DNA of 64,000 nucleotides from Pseudomonadales bacterium (GTDB taxonomy: Bacteria; Pseudomonadota; Gammaproteobacteria; Pseudomonadales; Pseudohongiellaceae): contig JAJDVS010000102.1 of NCBI GenBank assembly GCA_022825945.1, positions 50,136-114,135 on the forward strand. The letters are read 5' to 3'. Shown here one piece after another: positions 16,931-25,586 of this stretch. Each line of letters starts with the position of its first letter. Positions within the stretch are counted from its first letter, which is position 1. The position numbers and the translations under genes were made by a program. Below the pieces are notes generated by a model that saw only the letters and a list, made by a program, of their open reading frames with translations, ran no database searches and was not told where the DNA came from.

Positions 16931-17997
16931 CTGGTCATCATCGCCAGTTGCCAGTAGGCCGCCGCCGCGCTCGGGTCGCCTTCCAGCGGCATCAGTATGG
17001 TATTGACCGGAACGCCGGGTGGAAGTTCTTCGATCGCCTCCTCGAACAGCTCGATGCGGTCCCGGGGAGTCACCAGGCCGCTTGCCGGGCCGGGCCGGTT
17101 CACCGTGGGCAGGCCGTCGGTGATCAGGAAGATATTGTCCGGCGGCGGCGACATGCCTGCGGCCATGCGGAAGACCTGCTCCAGATTGGTGCCACCTTCG
17201 GGAATCGTCGCGCGCAGATTGTCCACCGCTTCCTCCAGGTCGTCGCGGTCGGCGATTTCGCGCCAGGCCTGGGCGTCCCCCGGCAACGCCGGCGTCACGT
17301 CGGTATTGAAGCTCCACAGCTGGTAGCGGCTGGTGACGGGAATCTGGGTGGTGATCCAGTCCACCGCCCGCAACACCCGGCGCCACTTGGGCGCGAGCAC
17401 CTTGCGCTCGTCGGGCATGTTGCGGGTGCGGATGATATTGACCAGGGTTTCGTCGAGCATGCTGGCGGAGGCGTCCACAACAATCAGCACCCGCTGGCCG
17501 CCGAGAAACATCCCGGAAAGGTATTGCCGGTTGCCGTCGCCGAGGTACTGCCGCACGTTGTTGCCCGAACGCTCGAATTCCTGGGCCTGCAATTCCTCGA
17601 TGCGGGTTTCCAGGGATTCGATGTCGGACAGCAGCCGGTCGCGCAACTGGTCGCTGTCGGCGCCGCTGTTTTCCAGCAGTTCGAGTTCGCGCCGCAGCAA
17701 CTCCACCTGCTCGCGCAATTGTTCGGATTCGACTTCGCCGCGCTCGTATTCCTCGCTGAGGTCCGCCAGCAGATTGCGCAACTCCCGGTTGCCTTCCACG
17801 CCTTCCTCGATCTCCCTTTGCAGCATGTTGAGTTCGATTTCCAGGTCCGGGCTGCTTTCCACGGTGGAAACCGTGGAGGTGTGGTCGAGAATCAGGAAGA
17901 TCAGGATGACCGCGCCAAAGCCGCAGAACATGACGTCGAGAAACGCCAGGCTCAGCGGCGATACGCCGCGCCGGGGCCTTCTACGTCCGCCGGCCAT
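16894..17997 (-). CDS. VWA protein with TolR/ExbD/MotB-like membrane anchor (first copy)
   Basis: 367 residues. N-terminal basic patch (RRRPRRG), then the helix FLDVMFCGFGAVILIFLIL with Asp21 at its start, a long charged coiled coil (about 50-145, repeated ExL/RxL heptads), and a VWA domain with MIDAS DASAS (Asp175), GGTNLEQ and LITDGLP. The FLDVxxCGFGA helix is shared with the second VWA protein and replaces the peptidoglycan-binding B-subunit of Tol/Mot systems. It overlaps the Hsp70-like gene by 17 bp, indicating tight translational coupling. I know no named family that combines these parts. Confidence 0.85.
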   Translation of the reverse strand: MAGGRRRPRRGVSPLSLAFLDVMFCGFGAVILIFLILDHTSTVSTVESSPDLEIELNMLQREIEEGVEGNRELRNLLADLSEEYERGEVESEQLREQVELLRRELELLENSGADSDQLRDRLLSDIESLETRIEELQAQEFERSGNNVRQYLGDGNRQYLSGMFLGGQRVLIVVDASASMLDETLVNIIRTRNMPDERKVLAPKWRRVLRAVDWITTQIPVTSRYQLWSFNTDVTPALPGDAQAWREIADRDDLEEAVDNLRATIPEGGTNLEQVFRMAAGMSPPPDNIFLITDGLPTVNRPGPASGLVTPRDRIELFEEAIEELPPGVPVNTILMPLEGDPSAAAAYWQLAMMTRGSFLSPSRDWP

Positions 17998-19351
17998 CGC
18001 CCACCTCGATCAGCAGCAGTTCACCGGCGGCTTGTGGAAAACGGACCCGGTCGCCGAGCCGCAAGGGCTGGCTTCCCGTCACCGGAGCGTCGTTGAGGCG
18101 GAATTCGTTGTCACCGCAGTCGAGCAATACCCGGGACTGGCGCAGGACGATTCGCCCGAGGGTTGCCGCCGGGCCCGGAACATCCAGGGCAAGGGCGCCG
18201 CCGCCGCTGCCATTGGCCTGGCTCACCAGGGGCAGATCATCCACCGGCAGGGCGCGGTTACGGAACAGGACATGGGTGGGCATTGCCGGTGTATCCCCGG
18301 GCCCGGTTGTCTCGCTGGCTTCGTCCAACGCCAGCGACCGGATCCGGCGCACGCCCTCGCCCGCGGTAATCCGGTCCCCATGGCGCAGGCAGTTTTCGAT
18401 GATTGTCCCGGGTCTGGCAATCCGCAACGGCCCCGCCTCGCCGAGTGCGGCGCGAACCCCCGGCAGATGCGCGAGCCGATGGTCGAGCAGGATGCCCGTG
18501 GCCGGGGATTCCAGCAGGGGGGCAAGGGACGCGAGCAGGCTCCGCCAGGGCTTGCCCAGAGCGGACAGGATCTGGTCCTGGGGCAGCTTGGCGCGATGGG
18601 TCATCGTGCCGGCGTCCAGCTCCATTGGCAGGCTTTCCCGGGCTCCTTCCCGCGCCCCCTCCTGTTCTGGTCCAGCCGAGTCGAGCCAGTCCGCGAGCAG
18701 GGAATACAATTGCTGCTCCGACGCCGCTTCATGCTGGGGATTGAAGCGGCACTGGCGGATGAATGCGTCATTGGCGATTCGCAGCAGGGCGTCGAGCAGT
18801 TGCTGGCGACCGATCTGGGGCGCCTGGACGACCTTGTCCACCGCGAGTTCGCCGCCGCTGCGCCGCAGCCGGGTCAGCAGAATCTGATGCAGGTGCAGGG
18901 CGATGTACACCAGCTCATCCCCGGTCTCGGCGTCCCCGGCGGCGGCGAGAGCGGAGTCGATCATGCCGGCAACCTGGAAAGGGCACTGGCCGGCAATGCC
19001 GAGCAACAGCCCCAACTGTTCCCGGGAAAAATGCCCGGGCGCCGCGAATATGACTTCGCCGTCGATTTCCGCCTCCCCGGCAATGGCGAGCAAGTGGCTG
19101 TAGGCGAGGTCGGCATGGTGGCGGATGCGGCCGCGGGTGGCATGCAGCGGCTCCATGTTCAGTTCATGCCAGAACTTGTCATAACTGCTGGTGGGGTAGA
19201 GCCGGTGCCGGGCTTCGGCTTCCGCGCCGAGTATCACTTCCTTTCCCCGCACCAGCGCGAAGCCGGGGCTTGCCGCAAGCAATCCGGCCTCGGACCCGGC
19301 CTCCAGGGCAAGGTCATTCAGTTCGATCACCATTGGGCCCGCGGTGCTCAT
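17981..19351 (-). CDS. Hsp70-like (ASKHA) protein with C-terminal FHA-like segment
   Basis: 456 residues, no signal peptide, so probably cytoplasmic. EVIFAAPGHFSREQLGLLLGIAGQCPFQVAGMIDSALAAAG matches the adenine-side of the Hsp70/actin ATPase fold (VxVPAxF...INEPTAAALAYG), but several nucleotide-binding residues look degenerate. The last ~70 residues (ALPVDDLPLV ... TGSQPLRLGDRVRFP) resemble an FHA or PEGA-type beta sandwich. It could be a cytoplasmic regulator of the channel encoded just upstream. The start is uncertain (a Met at residue 7 is an alternative). Confidence 0.7.
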   Translation of the reverse strand: MSTAGPMVIELNDLALEAGSEAGLLAASPGFALVRGKEVILGAEAEARHRLYPTSSYDKFWHELNMEPLHATRGRIRHHADLAYSHLLAIAGEAEIDGEVIFAAPGHFSREQLGLLLGIAGQCPFQVAGMIDSALAAAGDAETGDELVYIALHLHQILLTRLRRSGGELAVDKVVQAPQIGRQQLLDALLRIANDAFIRQCRFNPQHEAASEQQLYSLLADWLDSAGPEQEGAREGARESLPMELDAGTMTHRAKLPQDQILSALGKPWRSLLASLAPLLESPATGILLDHRLAHLPGVRAALGEAGPLRIARPGTIIENCLRHGDRITAGEGVRRIRSLALDEASETTGPGDTPAMPTHVLFRNRALPVDDLPLVSQANGSGGGALALDVPGPAATLGRIVLRQSRVLLDCGDNEFRLNDAPVTGSQPLRLGDRVRFPQAAGELLLIEVGDGRRT

Positions 19352-19371
19352 TCTGGTGCTGAACCCCTGCT

Positions 19372-19457
19372 GTCATTCTGCGCGGAGCGAAGCGCAGTCG
19401 CAGAATCTCTGTCAGTGGCCAGCCAATGAGATCCTGCGACTGCGCGCAGGATGACAG
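19372..19457. repeat. inverted pair of the GTCATTC repeat core
   Basis: One 38-bp core (GTCATTCTGCGCGGAGCG... to CAGAATCTC, 19372-19409) is followed by an inverted copy ending CGCGCAGGATGACAG at 19457, so the pair can form a long hairpin. It lies in the 175-bp gap between the channel gene and the Hsp70-like gene. A transcriptional attenuator inside the operon is possible. Confidence 0.75.
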
Positions 19458-19526
19458 GCTCGGGATGGCGCGGGAGAACCGAAGAAGGAGCGCCCGGCGC
19501 CGATATGGGCATGGCTGCCGCAAACC

Positions 19527-20342
19527 TCATGATGGCGGCTCCTGGTCGGGCACTTGCAGGCGCCGCAGCAGGCGGTCGTCGCAATAGTTCTGGCAGTCGA
19601 GCACGAGCCGGTCCTGGAGCAGTTGCAACTGGTGCAGCAGGAACATCAGCAGAATGCTCACCACCAGGGCCACGAAGGTGGAGTTGAAGGCCACCCCGAG
19701 GCTCTGGGTCACCCCCACGATATCGCCGGCCACCGCCTGATAGGCCTGGCCGAGGGCCGTGCCGATGCCGCGCACGGTGCCGAGGAAACCGATGGAAGGA
19801 ATCGCCCAGGCGATATAGCGCACGATGGTGAGTTCGGTCTCCATGCGGTCGGCTTCGGTGTCGCAGGTGTCGCGGATGGTGTTGGATACGTCCTGGATGT
19901 CCCGGGTGGTCTGAAAACGGTGCAGGCCGGCAAGCAGTGCCCGAGGCAGCAGCCTTTCGCGTTCCTTCTCCGGCAGCCCCTGCACCGGCCGGGAATAGTT
20001 GCGGGCGTCTTCGGGCAGGATGCTCATGCCTTCCGCAAGCGGAATCAGTGTGCGGTCGAGCAGTCTTCGCTCGCGCATGGTGGTCACGGTTTTCTGGCCG
20101 ATGATCGACAGCGCCCAGAGGAAAAGAATGATGCAGGTTTCCTGCTCCACATTGCGCAGGATGATGTAGACCGAGCGTTCGGGCACATAGTCAGGGTTGG
20201 CCTGCTGAAGCTGGGCCTGTTGCTGCTGGATGAAGTCGGCATTGGGGCGGATGATCGCCACATAAATGGCGTGGACGATAATCACCGCGGTGATCAGCGC
20301 AGCCAACTGGTACAGCGTCTGGTTGAGCAGGCCTTGTCTCAT
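19527..20342 (-). CDS. MotA/TolQ/ExbB-family proton channel
   Basis: 271 residues with four hydrophobic segments (about 12-31, 66-83, 173-193, 217-237). The TolQ/ExbB signature IPSIGFLGTVRGIGTALGQA spans the third, and VAFNSTFVALVVSILLMFL the fourth, as in the family. A long cytoplasmic loop lies between helices 2 and 3, and a short C-terminal tail follows. Such channels form pentamers that turn proton flow into work on a Asp-bearing partner helix. The partners here are probably the two VWA proteins downstream. Its neighbour on the 5' side is the small 88-residue protein gene. Confidence 0.9.
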   Translation of the reverse strand: MRQGLLNQTLYQLAALITAVIIVHAIYVAIIRPNADFIQQQQAQLQQANPDYVPERSVYIILRNVEQETCIILFLWALSIIGQKTVTTMRERRLLDRTLIPLAEGMSILPEDARNYSRPVQGLPEKERERLLPRALLAGLHRFQTTRDIQDVSNTIRDTCDTEADRMETELTIVRYIAWAIPSIGFLGTVRGIGTALGQAYQAVAGDIVGVTQSLGVAFNSTFVALVVSILLMFLLHQLQLLQDRLVLDCQNYCDDRLLRRLQVPDQEPPS

Positions 20343-20377
20343 GCTGGTGGAGTCCTGGTGTGTTGTCCCATAAATTC

Positions 20378-20644
20378 CTAGATATCCGCCGGGAAAGAGA
20401 CGCCGAGGTCCCGGGAGACCTGTTCGGTGGGAATGAAACGCTCGAACCCGCCGTCTTCGCCGCTTTGTTCTTCTCCGGCTTCGGCGGCCCCGGGTTCCTC
20501 CTGTTGCTCCTGCCCTTGCTGTTGTTCGGCGGCGGCCTGTTCCGGCTCGTCCCGCTCCTGCTGCCGGGCGCCGGCAAATCCCGCGCCGGCCCCTGCCAGA
20601 ACCAGGGCAAGCAGCAAGCTCAATCTGCGGTTGTCTTCACTCAC
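20378..20644 (-). CDS. small Glu/Gln-rich exported protein (88 aa)
   Basis: An 88-residue product with a hydrophobic N-terminal segment (RRLSLLLALVLAGAGAGFAG) that may be a signal peptide or anchor, a low-complexity acidic/Gln middle, and an ordered tail FERFIPTEQVSRDLGVSFPADI. It lies 3 bp after the PEGA/FGE gene and 35 bp before the channel gene. The conserved-looking tail suggests a docking peptide. No family recognised. Confidence 0.75.
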   Translation of the reverse strand: MSEDNRRLSLLLALVLAGAGAGFAGARQQERDEPEQAAAEQQQGQEQQEEPGAAEAGEEQSGEDGGFERFIPTEQVSRDLGVSFPADI

Positions 20645-20647
20645 TGG

Positions 20648-22720
20648 CTATTCCTCCTCTTCCAGATAACGCGCCACCCGGAAGCCTGTATCGTAACGGG
20701 GTTCGGCGCCGAAATCCCGGTGGGAAAGACGCATTTCGGTGATGGAAGCATGGGCCCAGCTTGAGCCGCGCAGGGTATGGGATTCGCCGGATTCGGGCCC
20801 CAGCGGGTCGGTTGGCGCGTTTCCGCCCAGTCCCACCGAGCCGTAATAGTCATGCATCCATTCCGCGACGTTGCCGGCAAGATCGTACAGGCCCCGGTGA
20901 TTGGGCGGAAAAGTGGCCACCGGGGCCGTGACGGCTTCGCCGTCGTTGTAATCCCGCAGCACCAGGCCAAGAAAGGCGCGGGCGCTGATGTCGGCGAAAT
21001 TGCCCGAACGCGGCGGCGGCGGCAGCGAATCGCCCCAGGGATAGCGCAGGCTGTTGCCCTCCGGGTCCACCCGGGCGGCCCAGGCCCACTCGGCTTCGGT
21101 GGGCAGGCGGTAGCCGGTGGATTCCGGGTCGAAACCCGTCACCTGGCCGTTGCCGACCAGATAGAAAGGCGCCAGCGACTCCTGTTCGCTGAGCCAGTTG
21201 CAGAACAGCGCGGCCTGTTGCCAGGACACCCGCACCACGGGCTGGCTGGCATTGTCCAGGGTCATGCCGGCGGTGGTGCCCGAGCTGTGTTCCGGCGCGA
21301 ACAGGCGGAACTGTTCATTGGTGGTTTCGGTTTCGGCGAGATAGAAAGGCCGCTGGAGCTTGACTTCCCGCAGGGTTTCATTGGGCCGCCGGCCCGCTTC
21401 CCGGCGCGAGGAGCCCATGGTGAAGCTGCGCCCTTCGGGGAAGAACAGCTTCATGGTCTGGCCCGCGGCATTGGTTACCACGGCGATGTTTTCCAGCCGG
21501 GCCTGCTCCAGGGATTGCAGGGTGGCGCGGATGACCTGATCGAGGCCGGGGCGGGGAATGAATTCGGTGGCGTAGGGCACATAGCCATTGCTGCGGATTT
21601 CGATGCTCTGGCTGGCCGCAAGCAGTTCCACGGTTTGGTTGGCGGAACCGACCAGATCGCCATTGACGTAAAGCTCCGCGTCGGGCGGCTCCGCCTCCAC
21701 CCGCACCGCCACCAGCACCGGCTCGAGTTCCACCGCCAGATCGTGTTGCTGGTCCGGGCGGATTTCCAATGGCACGCGTCTGGAGTGATAACCTTCCCGG
21801 ATCAGGGTGAACTCATGGCGCTGGCCCGGGGGCAGGCTGACTTCCACCGGGGTCAGGCCCTTGAATTCGCCGCCCACGGTGACGCTGGCGCCGGAGGGGT
21901 TCGACTGAATGAAGACCAGGCCATCGGCGGGTTGCAGGTTCACCAGGGGCAGTTCCAGTACTTCGCCGGCTTTCAGTTCAATGCGCTGCTGCCAGGCCTG
22001 ATGCCCCGGCAGGCGCAGGGTCAGGGAGCGCCGCCCTTCCAGGATTTCCGCAAGCAGGGGCGTCTGGCCGGCGGTTTCGCCATCCACCAGCACTTCGGCA
22101 CCGGTCGGCTGGCTGCGCAGGCGCACTTCAGCCCAGGCCGGTTCCAGTTCCACGGCGAATTGCTGCTCGACTTCGCGGCCTTCCACGCTGATTTCGGCGC
22201 GGTACGGCAGGTAGCGGTCGAGACTGACAAGGAGTTCGTAATCGCCGGCTTCGACGCTGGCGTCGGCCACCGGGGTGGCGCCGATATCGGCCCCGCCAAT
22301 GCTCACCCGGGCGCCGGCAAGCTCGCCGCTGTTCACCGAAATCCTGCCGGGAAGCGGGGTTAGCGCGTACTCGTGGGATTGCGCGGCGTCCTCTCCCACC
22401 ATCAGGGCGATGTCCCGGTCATGGTAGCCCGCATGGCTCAGCCGCAACTGGTATTCTCCGCTGCGCAGCAGATAGCGGGGGCCCACCTGAAAGCTCGGGC
22501 CGCCGCCGAGTTCAATATCCGCGGTGATGGGATCCACTTCGATATAGACCGATCTGGCGGTAAGCACGAACCAGGCGGCAAAGCCGCTGAGGGCGGCGAA
22601 TGCGGCAACGGCGCCGTAGAGCCAGCGCCAGCGGAAAACAAAACCCGGGCCGTCGCCTTTCGGCGGCGTGAATTCCACCGGGACGATGGGCTCGACGAGA
22701 TCGGAATCGCGCTGCTCCAT
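20648..22720 (-). CDS. PEGA-repeat protein with C-terminal pseudo-FGE (SUMF1) domain
   Basis: About 690 residues from the ATG at 22720, 2 bp after the previous stop. There is one membrane helix near residues 33-54, then several PEGA-like repeats (for example PTGAEVLVDGETAGQTPL and PSGASVTVGGEFKGLTPVEV), then a formylglycine-generating-enzyme-like domain from FFPEGRSFTMGSSRREAG to RYDTGFRVARY. The Cys pair needed by true aerobic FGE is missing: the site reads RGSSWAHASITEMR. It is therefore more likely a C-type-lectin-fold binding domain, facing the periplasm, than a sulfatase activator. Confidence 0.88.
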   Translation of the reverse strand: MEQRDSDLVEPIVPVEFTPPKGDGPGFVFRWRWLYGAVAAFAALSGFAAWFVLTARSVYIEVDPITADIELGGGPSFQVGPRYLLRSGEYQLRLSHAGYHDRDIALMVGEDAAQSHEYALTPLPGRISVNSGELAGARVSIGGADIGATPVADASVEAGDYELLVSLDRYLPYRAEISVEGREVEQQFAVELEPAWAEVRLRSQPTGAEVLVDGETAGQTPLLAEILEGRRSLTLRLPGHQAWQQRIELKAGEVLELPLVNLQPADGLVFIQSNPSGASVTVGGEFKGLTPVEVSLPPGQRHEFTLIREGYHSRRVPLEIRPDQQHDLAVELEPVLVAVRVEAEPPDAELYVNGDLVGSANQTVELLAASQSIEIRSNGYVPYATEFIPRPGLDQVIRATLQSLEQARLENIAVVTNAAGQTMKLFFPEGRSFTMGSSRREAGRRPNETLREVKLQRPFYLAETETTNEQFRLFAPEHSSGTTAGMTLDNASQPVVRVSWQQAALFCNWLSEQESLAPFYLVGNGQVTGFDPESTGYRLPTEAEWAWAARVDPEGNSLRYPWGDSLPPPPRSGNFADISARAFLGLVLRDYNDGEAVTAPVATFPPNHRGLYDLAGNVAEWMHDYYGSVGLGGNAPTDPLGPESGESHTLRGSSWAHASITEMRLSHRDFGAEPRYDTGFRVARYLEEEE

Positions 22721-22722
22721 GG

Positions 22723-24246
22723 TCAGCGCCTGCCACCGAGGCGGTCGACGCATTGCACCGTGACCCGGGCGGGTGTCTGGCCAAAGCCCACGGTGAATTC
22801 TTCCCGCACATCGCGGTAGCCCACTCTTCGCCCCAACGCGACATAGCGCCCCGGTTTCAGTGAAAGGCTGGTCTGTTCGAACTCGCCGAGTTCGGCGATT
22901 CGCAGCACGGTGACATCGGTCAGGTTGTCGGAGGCGAAGCGTACTTCCACCGGAACCTGGGAATCGGCGAGCAGGACTTCGAGTTCATCGAGCTGCCCGG
23001 CAAGTCTTGGCCCCGGGGATTCGATGGTGCGGCCGGTGTAGTAGATGTCCAGGGCTTGCTGGTAGACCGGGTCCTCATTGAAACGGAAAGGGTTGGCGAT
23101 GGCTTCGGTAAGCAGATTGTCGAGCAGGGCCCGGCGGGAGGCGTACTCGCGGCCTTCCTGGGCGAACACCACATTGGCGTCGATGGCGAGCACTTCGTCG
23201 TAGGCTTCCACGGCGTCCTGCCATTGCTCGACCTGTTCGGCGGTCTCGATTCCTTCGCGCAGCCGGGTAATTTCCACCGAGGCGATCTGGTTGCGGGTCT
23301 GATCGATGGCGCCCCGGGCCTGTTCATTGTTGACGCCAAGGCCTTCGGCGCGCTCGAATTCGGCGATCGCCGCCTCGGGGTCGCCGCCGTCGAGCAGGGC
23401 GAATCCCGCCGCCATGACCGCGGAGAATTCACCCTGGCGAATCTGTTCGGTGACTGCGGCGGCGCCGGCGCGGGCCTGTTCACTGGCCGGGTCCAGCGCG
23501 GCGGCCTGCCGGTAGGCCGCCAGAGCCTGTTGCAAGTTCCCGCTTTGGGCGAGGCCCGCAGCGCTTTCGAGCAGATCTGTGAATTCGGCGTGGTTGGCGG
23601 TTCGTTCGAGGCCAGCCCGGGCCTGGGCATTGCCCGGGTCGAGCAGCAAGGCGGTATTGAAGCGGGCTGCGGCGAGTTGCGGGTCGCCCCCGGTGAGGGC
23701 GGATTCGCCTTCCGCCAGGGCCTCTTCCAGTCGGGAGGAGACCGACGCGAGCAAGGCTTCCAGGGTGGCCGCCGCCGCTTGGTAGGAGCCGTTGGCCTGG
23801 TCGAATTCCCGGTCGCGATAGAACACATCGCCCGCCCGGGCGGATTCCAGGGCGGCGGCGAAGCTTTCGCCGGCCCATTGTTCCACCTGCAGTGCCTCGA
23901 GTTCGGCCTGGACGTCGAGAAGATCGGCAAGCACGTCCTGGGCGCGCTGGCGCTCCCGGGCGGCGAGCGCTTCCTCAAACGGGGAAAGCGCTTCGGCGTT
24001 TTGCGAAGTGCTTGCGGGGAGCGCCGGTTGCGGAAGATCAGCCCGGGGTTCGAGCGGCAATTCGTACTCGGTAACGACCACCGGCAGGACAAAGACCACC
24101 AGCAGGGCGATGATCAGCAAAAAGCCTACGCCCAGCCATAACCAGGGTGATGGCCGGCGGATTTCCGGCGGCGGCAGCGCCTGTGCTCCGGCGGCGCCGT
24201 CATTCGCCTGCTCCGGCAATCGATGTGAGAACTCCTGTTCCGGCAT
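22723..24246 (-). CDS. membrane-anchored TPR-like protein
   Basis: 507 residues. N-terminal cytoplasmic tail, one helix at about 36-58 (WLWLGVGFLLIIALLVVFVL), then a periplasmic alpha-helical solenoid with TPR-like repeats such as GDPQLAAARFNTALLLDPGNAQARAGL and GNLQQALAAYRQAAALDPASEQARAG. The C-terminal ~90 residues form a beta-rich PEGA-like end (VTVLRIAELGEFEQTSLSLKPGRYVALG). It is probably a scaffold that links inner-membrane and periplasmic parts. It sits 2 bp before the PEGA/FGE gene. Confidence 0.85.
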   Translation of the reverse strand: MPEQEFSHRLPEQANDGAAGAQALPPPEIRRPSPWLWLGVGFLLIIALLVVFVLPVVVTEYELPLEPRADLPQPALPASTSQNAEALSPFEEALAARERQRAQDVLADLLDVQAELEALQVEQWAGESFAAALESARAGDVFYRDREFDQANGSYQAAAATLEALLASVSSRLEEALAEGESALTGGDPQLAAARFNTALLLDPGNAQARAGLERTANHAEFTDLLESAAGLAQSGNLQQALAAYRQAAALDPASEQARAGAAAVTEQIRQGEFSAVMAAGFALLDGGDPEAAIAEFERAEGLGVNNEQARGAIDQTRNQIASVEITRLREGIETAEQVEQWQDAVEAYDEVLAIDANVVFAQEGREYASRRALLDNLLTEAIANPFRFNEDPVYQQALDIYYTGRTIESPGPRLAGQLDELEVLLADSQVPVEVRFASDNLTDVTVLRIAELGEFEQTSLSLKPGRYVALGRRVGYRDVREEFTVGFGQTPARVTVQCVDRLGGRR

Positions 24247-24355
24247 GCGTCATTATCGCAAAACAAAAGCGTGGTTTTGTTTTGCTCGCGGGGAAGCTCT
24301 GACTTAATCAGAGCTTCCGTACGGATTTCCGGGGCTGAGCCGCCGCTGTCGAGGA

Positions 24356-25567
24356 TCAGTTACCAGATACCGCCGAAGGCAGGCTGCCGCGCTCGACGGC
24401 GTAGATATCGGCGAGAATCTCGCGCCACTGCTCGTACTGCTCCTCGACGGTGCCAGTCAGGGTGATGGTCTGGTCTTCGAGACTGATGACCCGGGGCGCG
24501 ACTTCGCCTTCGAGGGAGGCGCCCATCTCTTCCAGCGCCGCCATGTGGATTCTGGCTTCCGCCTGCCGGTCGAATCCGCTCTTGATCAGGTAGGCCCCGG
24601 CGCCGACGCCTGCCGCCCCGCCCACCTGGGTGACATAGTCACCGCCATTGGCGGCGGCCGCGAGACCGCCGAGCACGACCGCGGTGCCGAGGATGAAGCG
24701 GCGCCGCGCATTGTCTTCAAGCTCGCGCAGGGCCAGGGTTTCGTGATAGCTCTGTTCGCGCCAGGAATCGTATGGTTCGCGCATTTCCCGGGTGAAAGTC
24801 GAATAGTATTCCTGCACCGTGTCCATGAACATGTAGTCGCGCTCGCGAATTTCGCGGATGCGGCGCAGGGAGGGGTCCGACTCCGCCGGCAGCGCGGTCA
24901 GGTTGTAATTGCCTTCGCCGTCGGCAGCGAGAAAATCGCCAAAAGCATCCGGCGAGAATCGCTGGGCGAAACGCATTTCCGATATCGCCCGGATTTCGGC
25001 GATTTCCGCATTGTCGATATTGGACTTGCGATAGTCGAGCAAGTCGTTGGCGATGGAGTTGTACAGCACCTGGAAAGGATCGTTCTGGGCTCGCTGACCG
25101 GGTTCGTAACTGAACTGGCTGATGGCCTCGCGGTACTCCTTCGTGTACCAGTGGCGACCGGTGGCGTCGCTCACCCGCACCCGCATGGCCATGCTTTCGC
25201 CGGTGGATTGCAGGATGGCGCCGTCGATGCGGATATCCATGGGGCTGGCGTCATTGGGCATGACGTAGACAATGCCCCAGTTGCCCGAACGGATCAGGGT
25301 TTCGGTGAGCAGGTAGGGGGCGTAGCGCGATTCCGCCAGGCGCACCTGGTGATTGGTGGTCTCTTCTTCGTCATCGTCGATTTCATCGAGGCCAGGGTCG
25401 AATATGGCCACGCCCACGTCCATCAGGAATTCTTCCGGAATCGCCTCGGTGTCGGTAACCACCGGTTGGTAGGTCGTCGTGCGCACGGTATGGCTCGCGC
25501 AGCCGCCCGCCAGCGCAACCGCCAGAGCGAGCCCAATGAATTTCTGGAATGTCATCTTCATGTTCAT
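24356..25567 (-). CDS. lipoprotein with glycine-zipper-like segment
   Basis: About 403 residues from the ATG at 25567, preceded by AGGAAAGG. Lipobox LAGGC. The mature domain includes YAPYLLTETLIRSGNWGIVYVMP and a DxxIDGAILQSTGESMAMRVRV stretch, reminiscent of LPS/curli-type or CsgG-like lipoproteins that measure or assemble. A glycine-rich hydrophobic segment (LGGLAAAANGGDYVTQVGGAAGVGAGAYL) may insert in the outer membrane. It starts 19 bp downstream of the Pro/Ser-rich lipoprotein stop region and is part of the same operon. Confidence 0.75.
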   Translation of the reverse strand: MNMKMTFQKFIGLALAVALAGGCASHTVRTTTYQPVVTDTEAIPEEFLMDVGVAIFDPGLDEIDDDEEETTNHQVRLAESRYAPYLLTETLIRSGNWGIVYVMPNDASPMDIRIDGAILQSTGESMAMRVRVSDATGRHWYTKEYREAISQFSYEPGQRAQNDPFQVLYNSIANDLLDYRKSNIDNAEIAEIRAISEMRFAQRFSPDAFGDFLAADGEGNYNLTALPAESDPSLRRIREIRERDYMFMDTVQEYYSTFTREMREPYDSWREQSYHETLALRELEDNARRRFILGTAVVLGGLAAAANGGDYVTQVGGAAGVGAGAYLIKSGFDRQAEARIHMAALEEMGASLEGEVAPRVISLEDQTITLTGTVEEQYEQWREILADIYAVERGSLPSAVSGN

Positions 25568-25586
25568 TGACCTTTCCTGTTGGGTT

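Noticed and set aside
15814..20342. Zorya-type defence (ZorA/ZorB) reading of the channel cluster
   Set aside because: Zorya ZorB has an OmpA-like peptidoglycan domain and the locus has ZorC/D or ZorE. Here the partners are VWA proteins and no nuclease or helicase is present, so only the motor part is similar.
20777..22363. Plus-strand 528-codon open frame opposite the PEGA/FGE gene
   Set aside because: Antisense shadow. The translated product is Gly/His/Gln-rich and matches nothing, while the minus frame has PEGA and FGE patterns.
20648..22720. Sulfatase-activating enzyme reading of the FGE-like domain
   Set aside because: The catalytic Cys pair is absent and no sulfatase gene is near.
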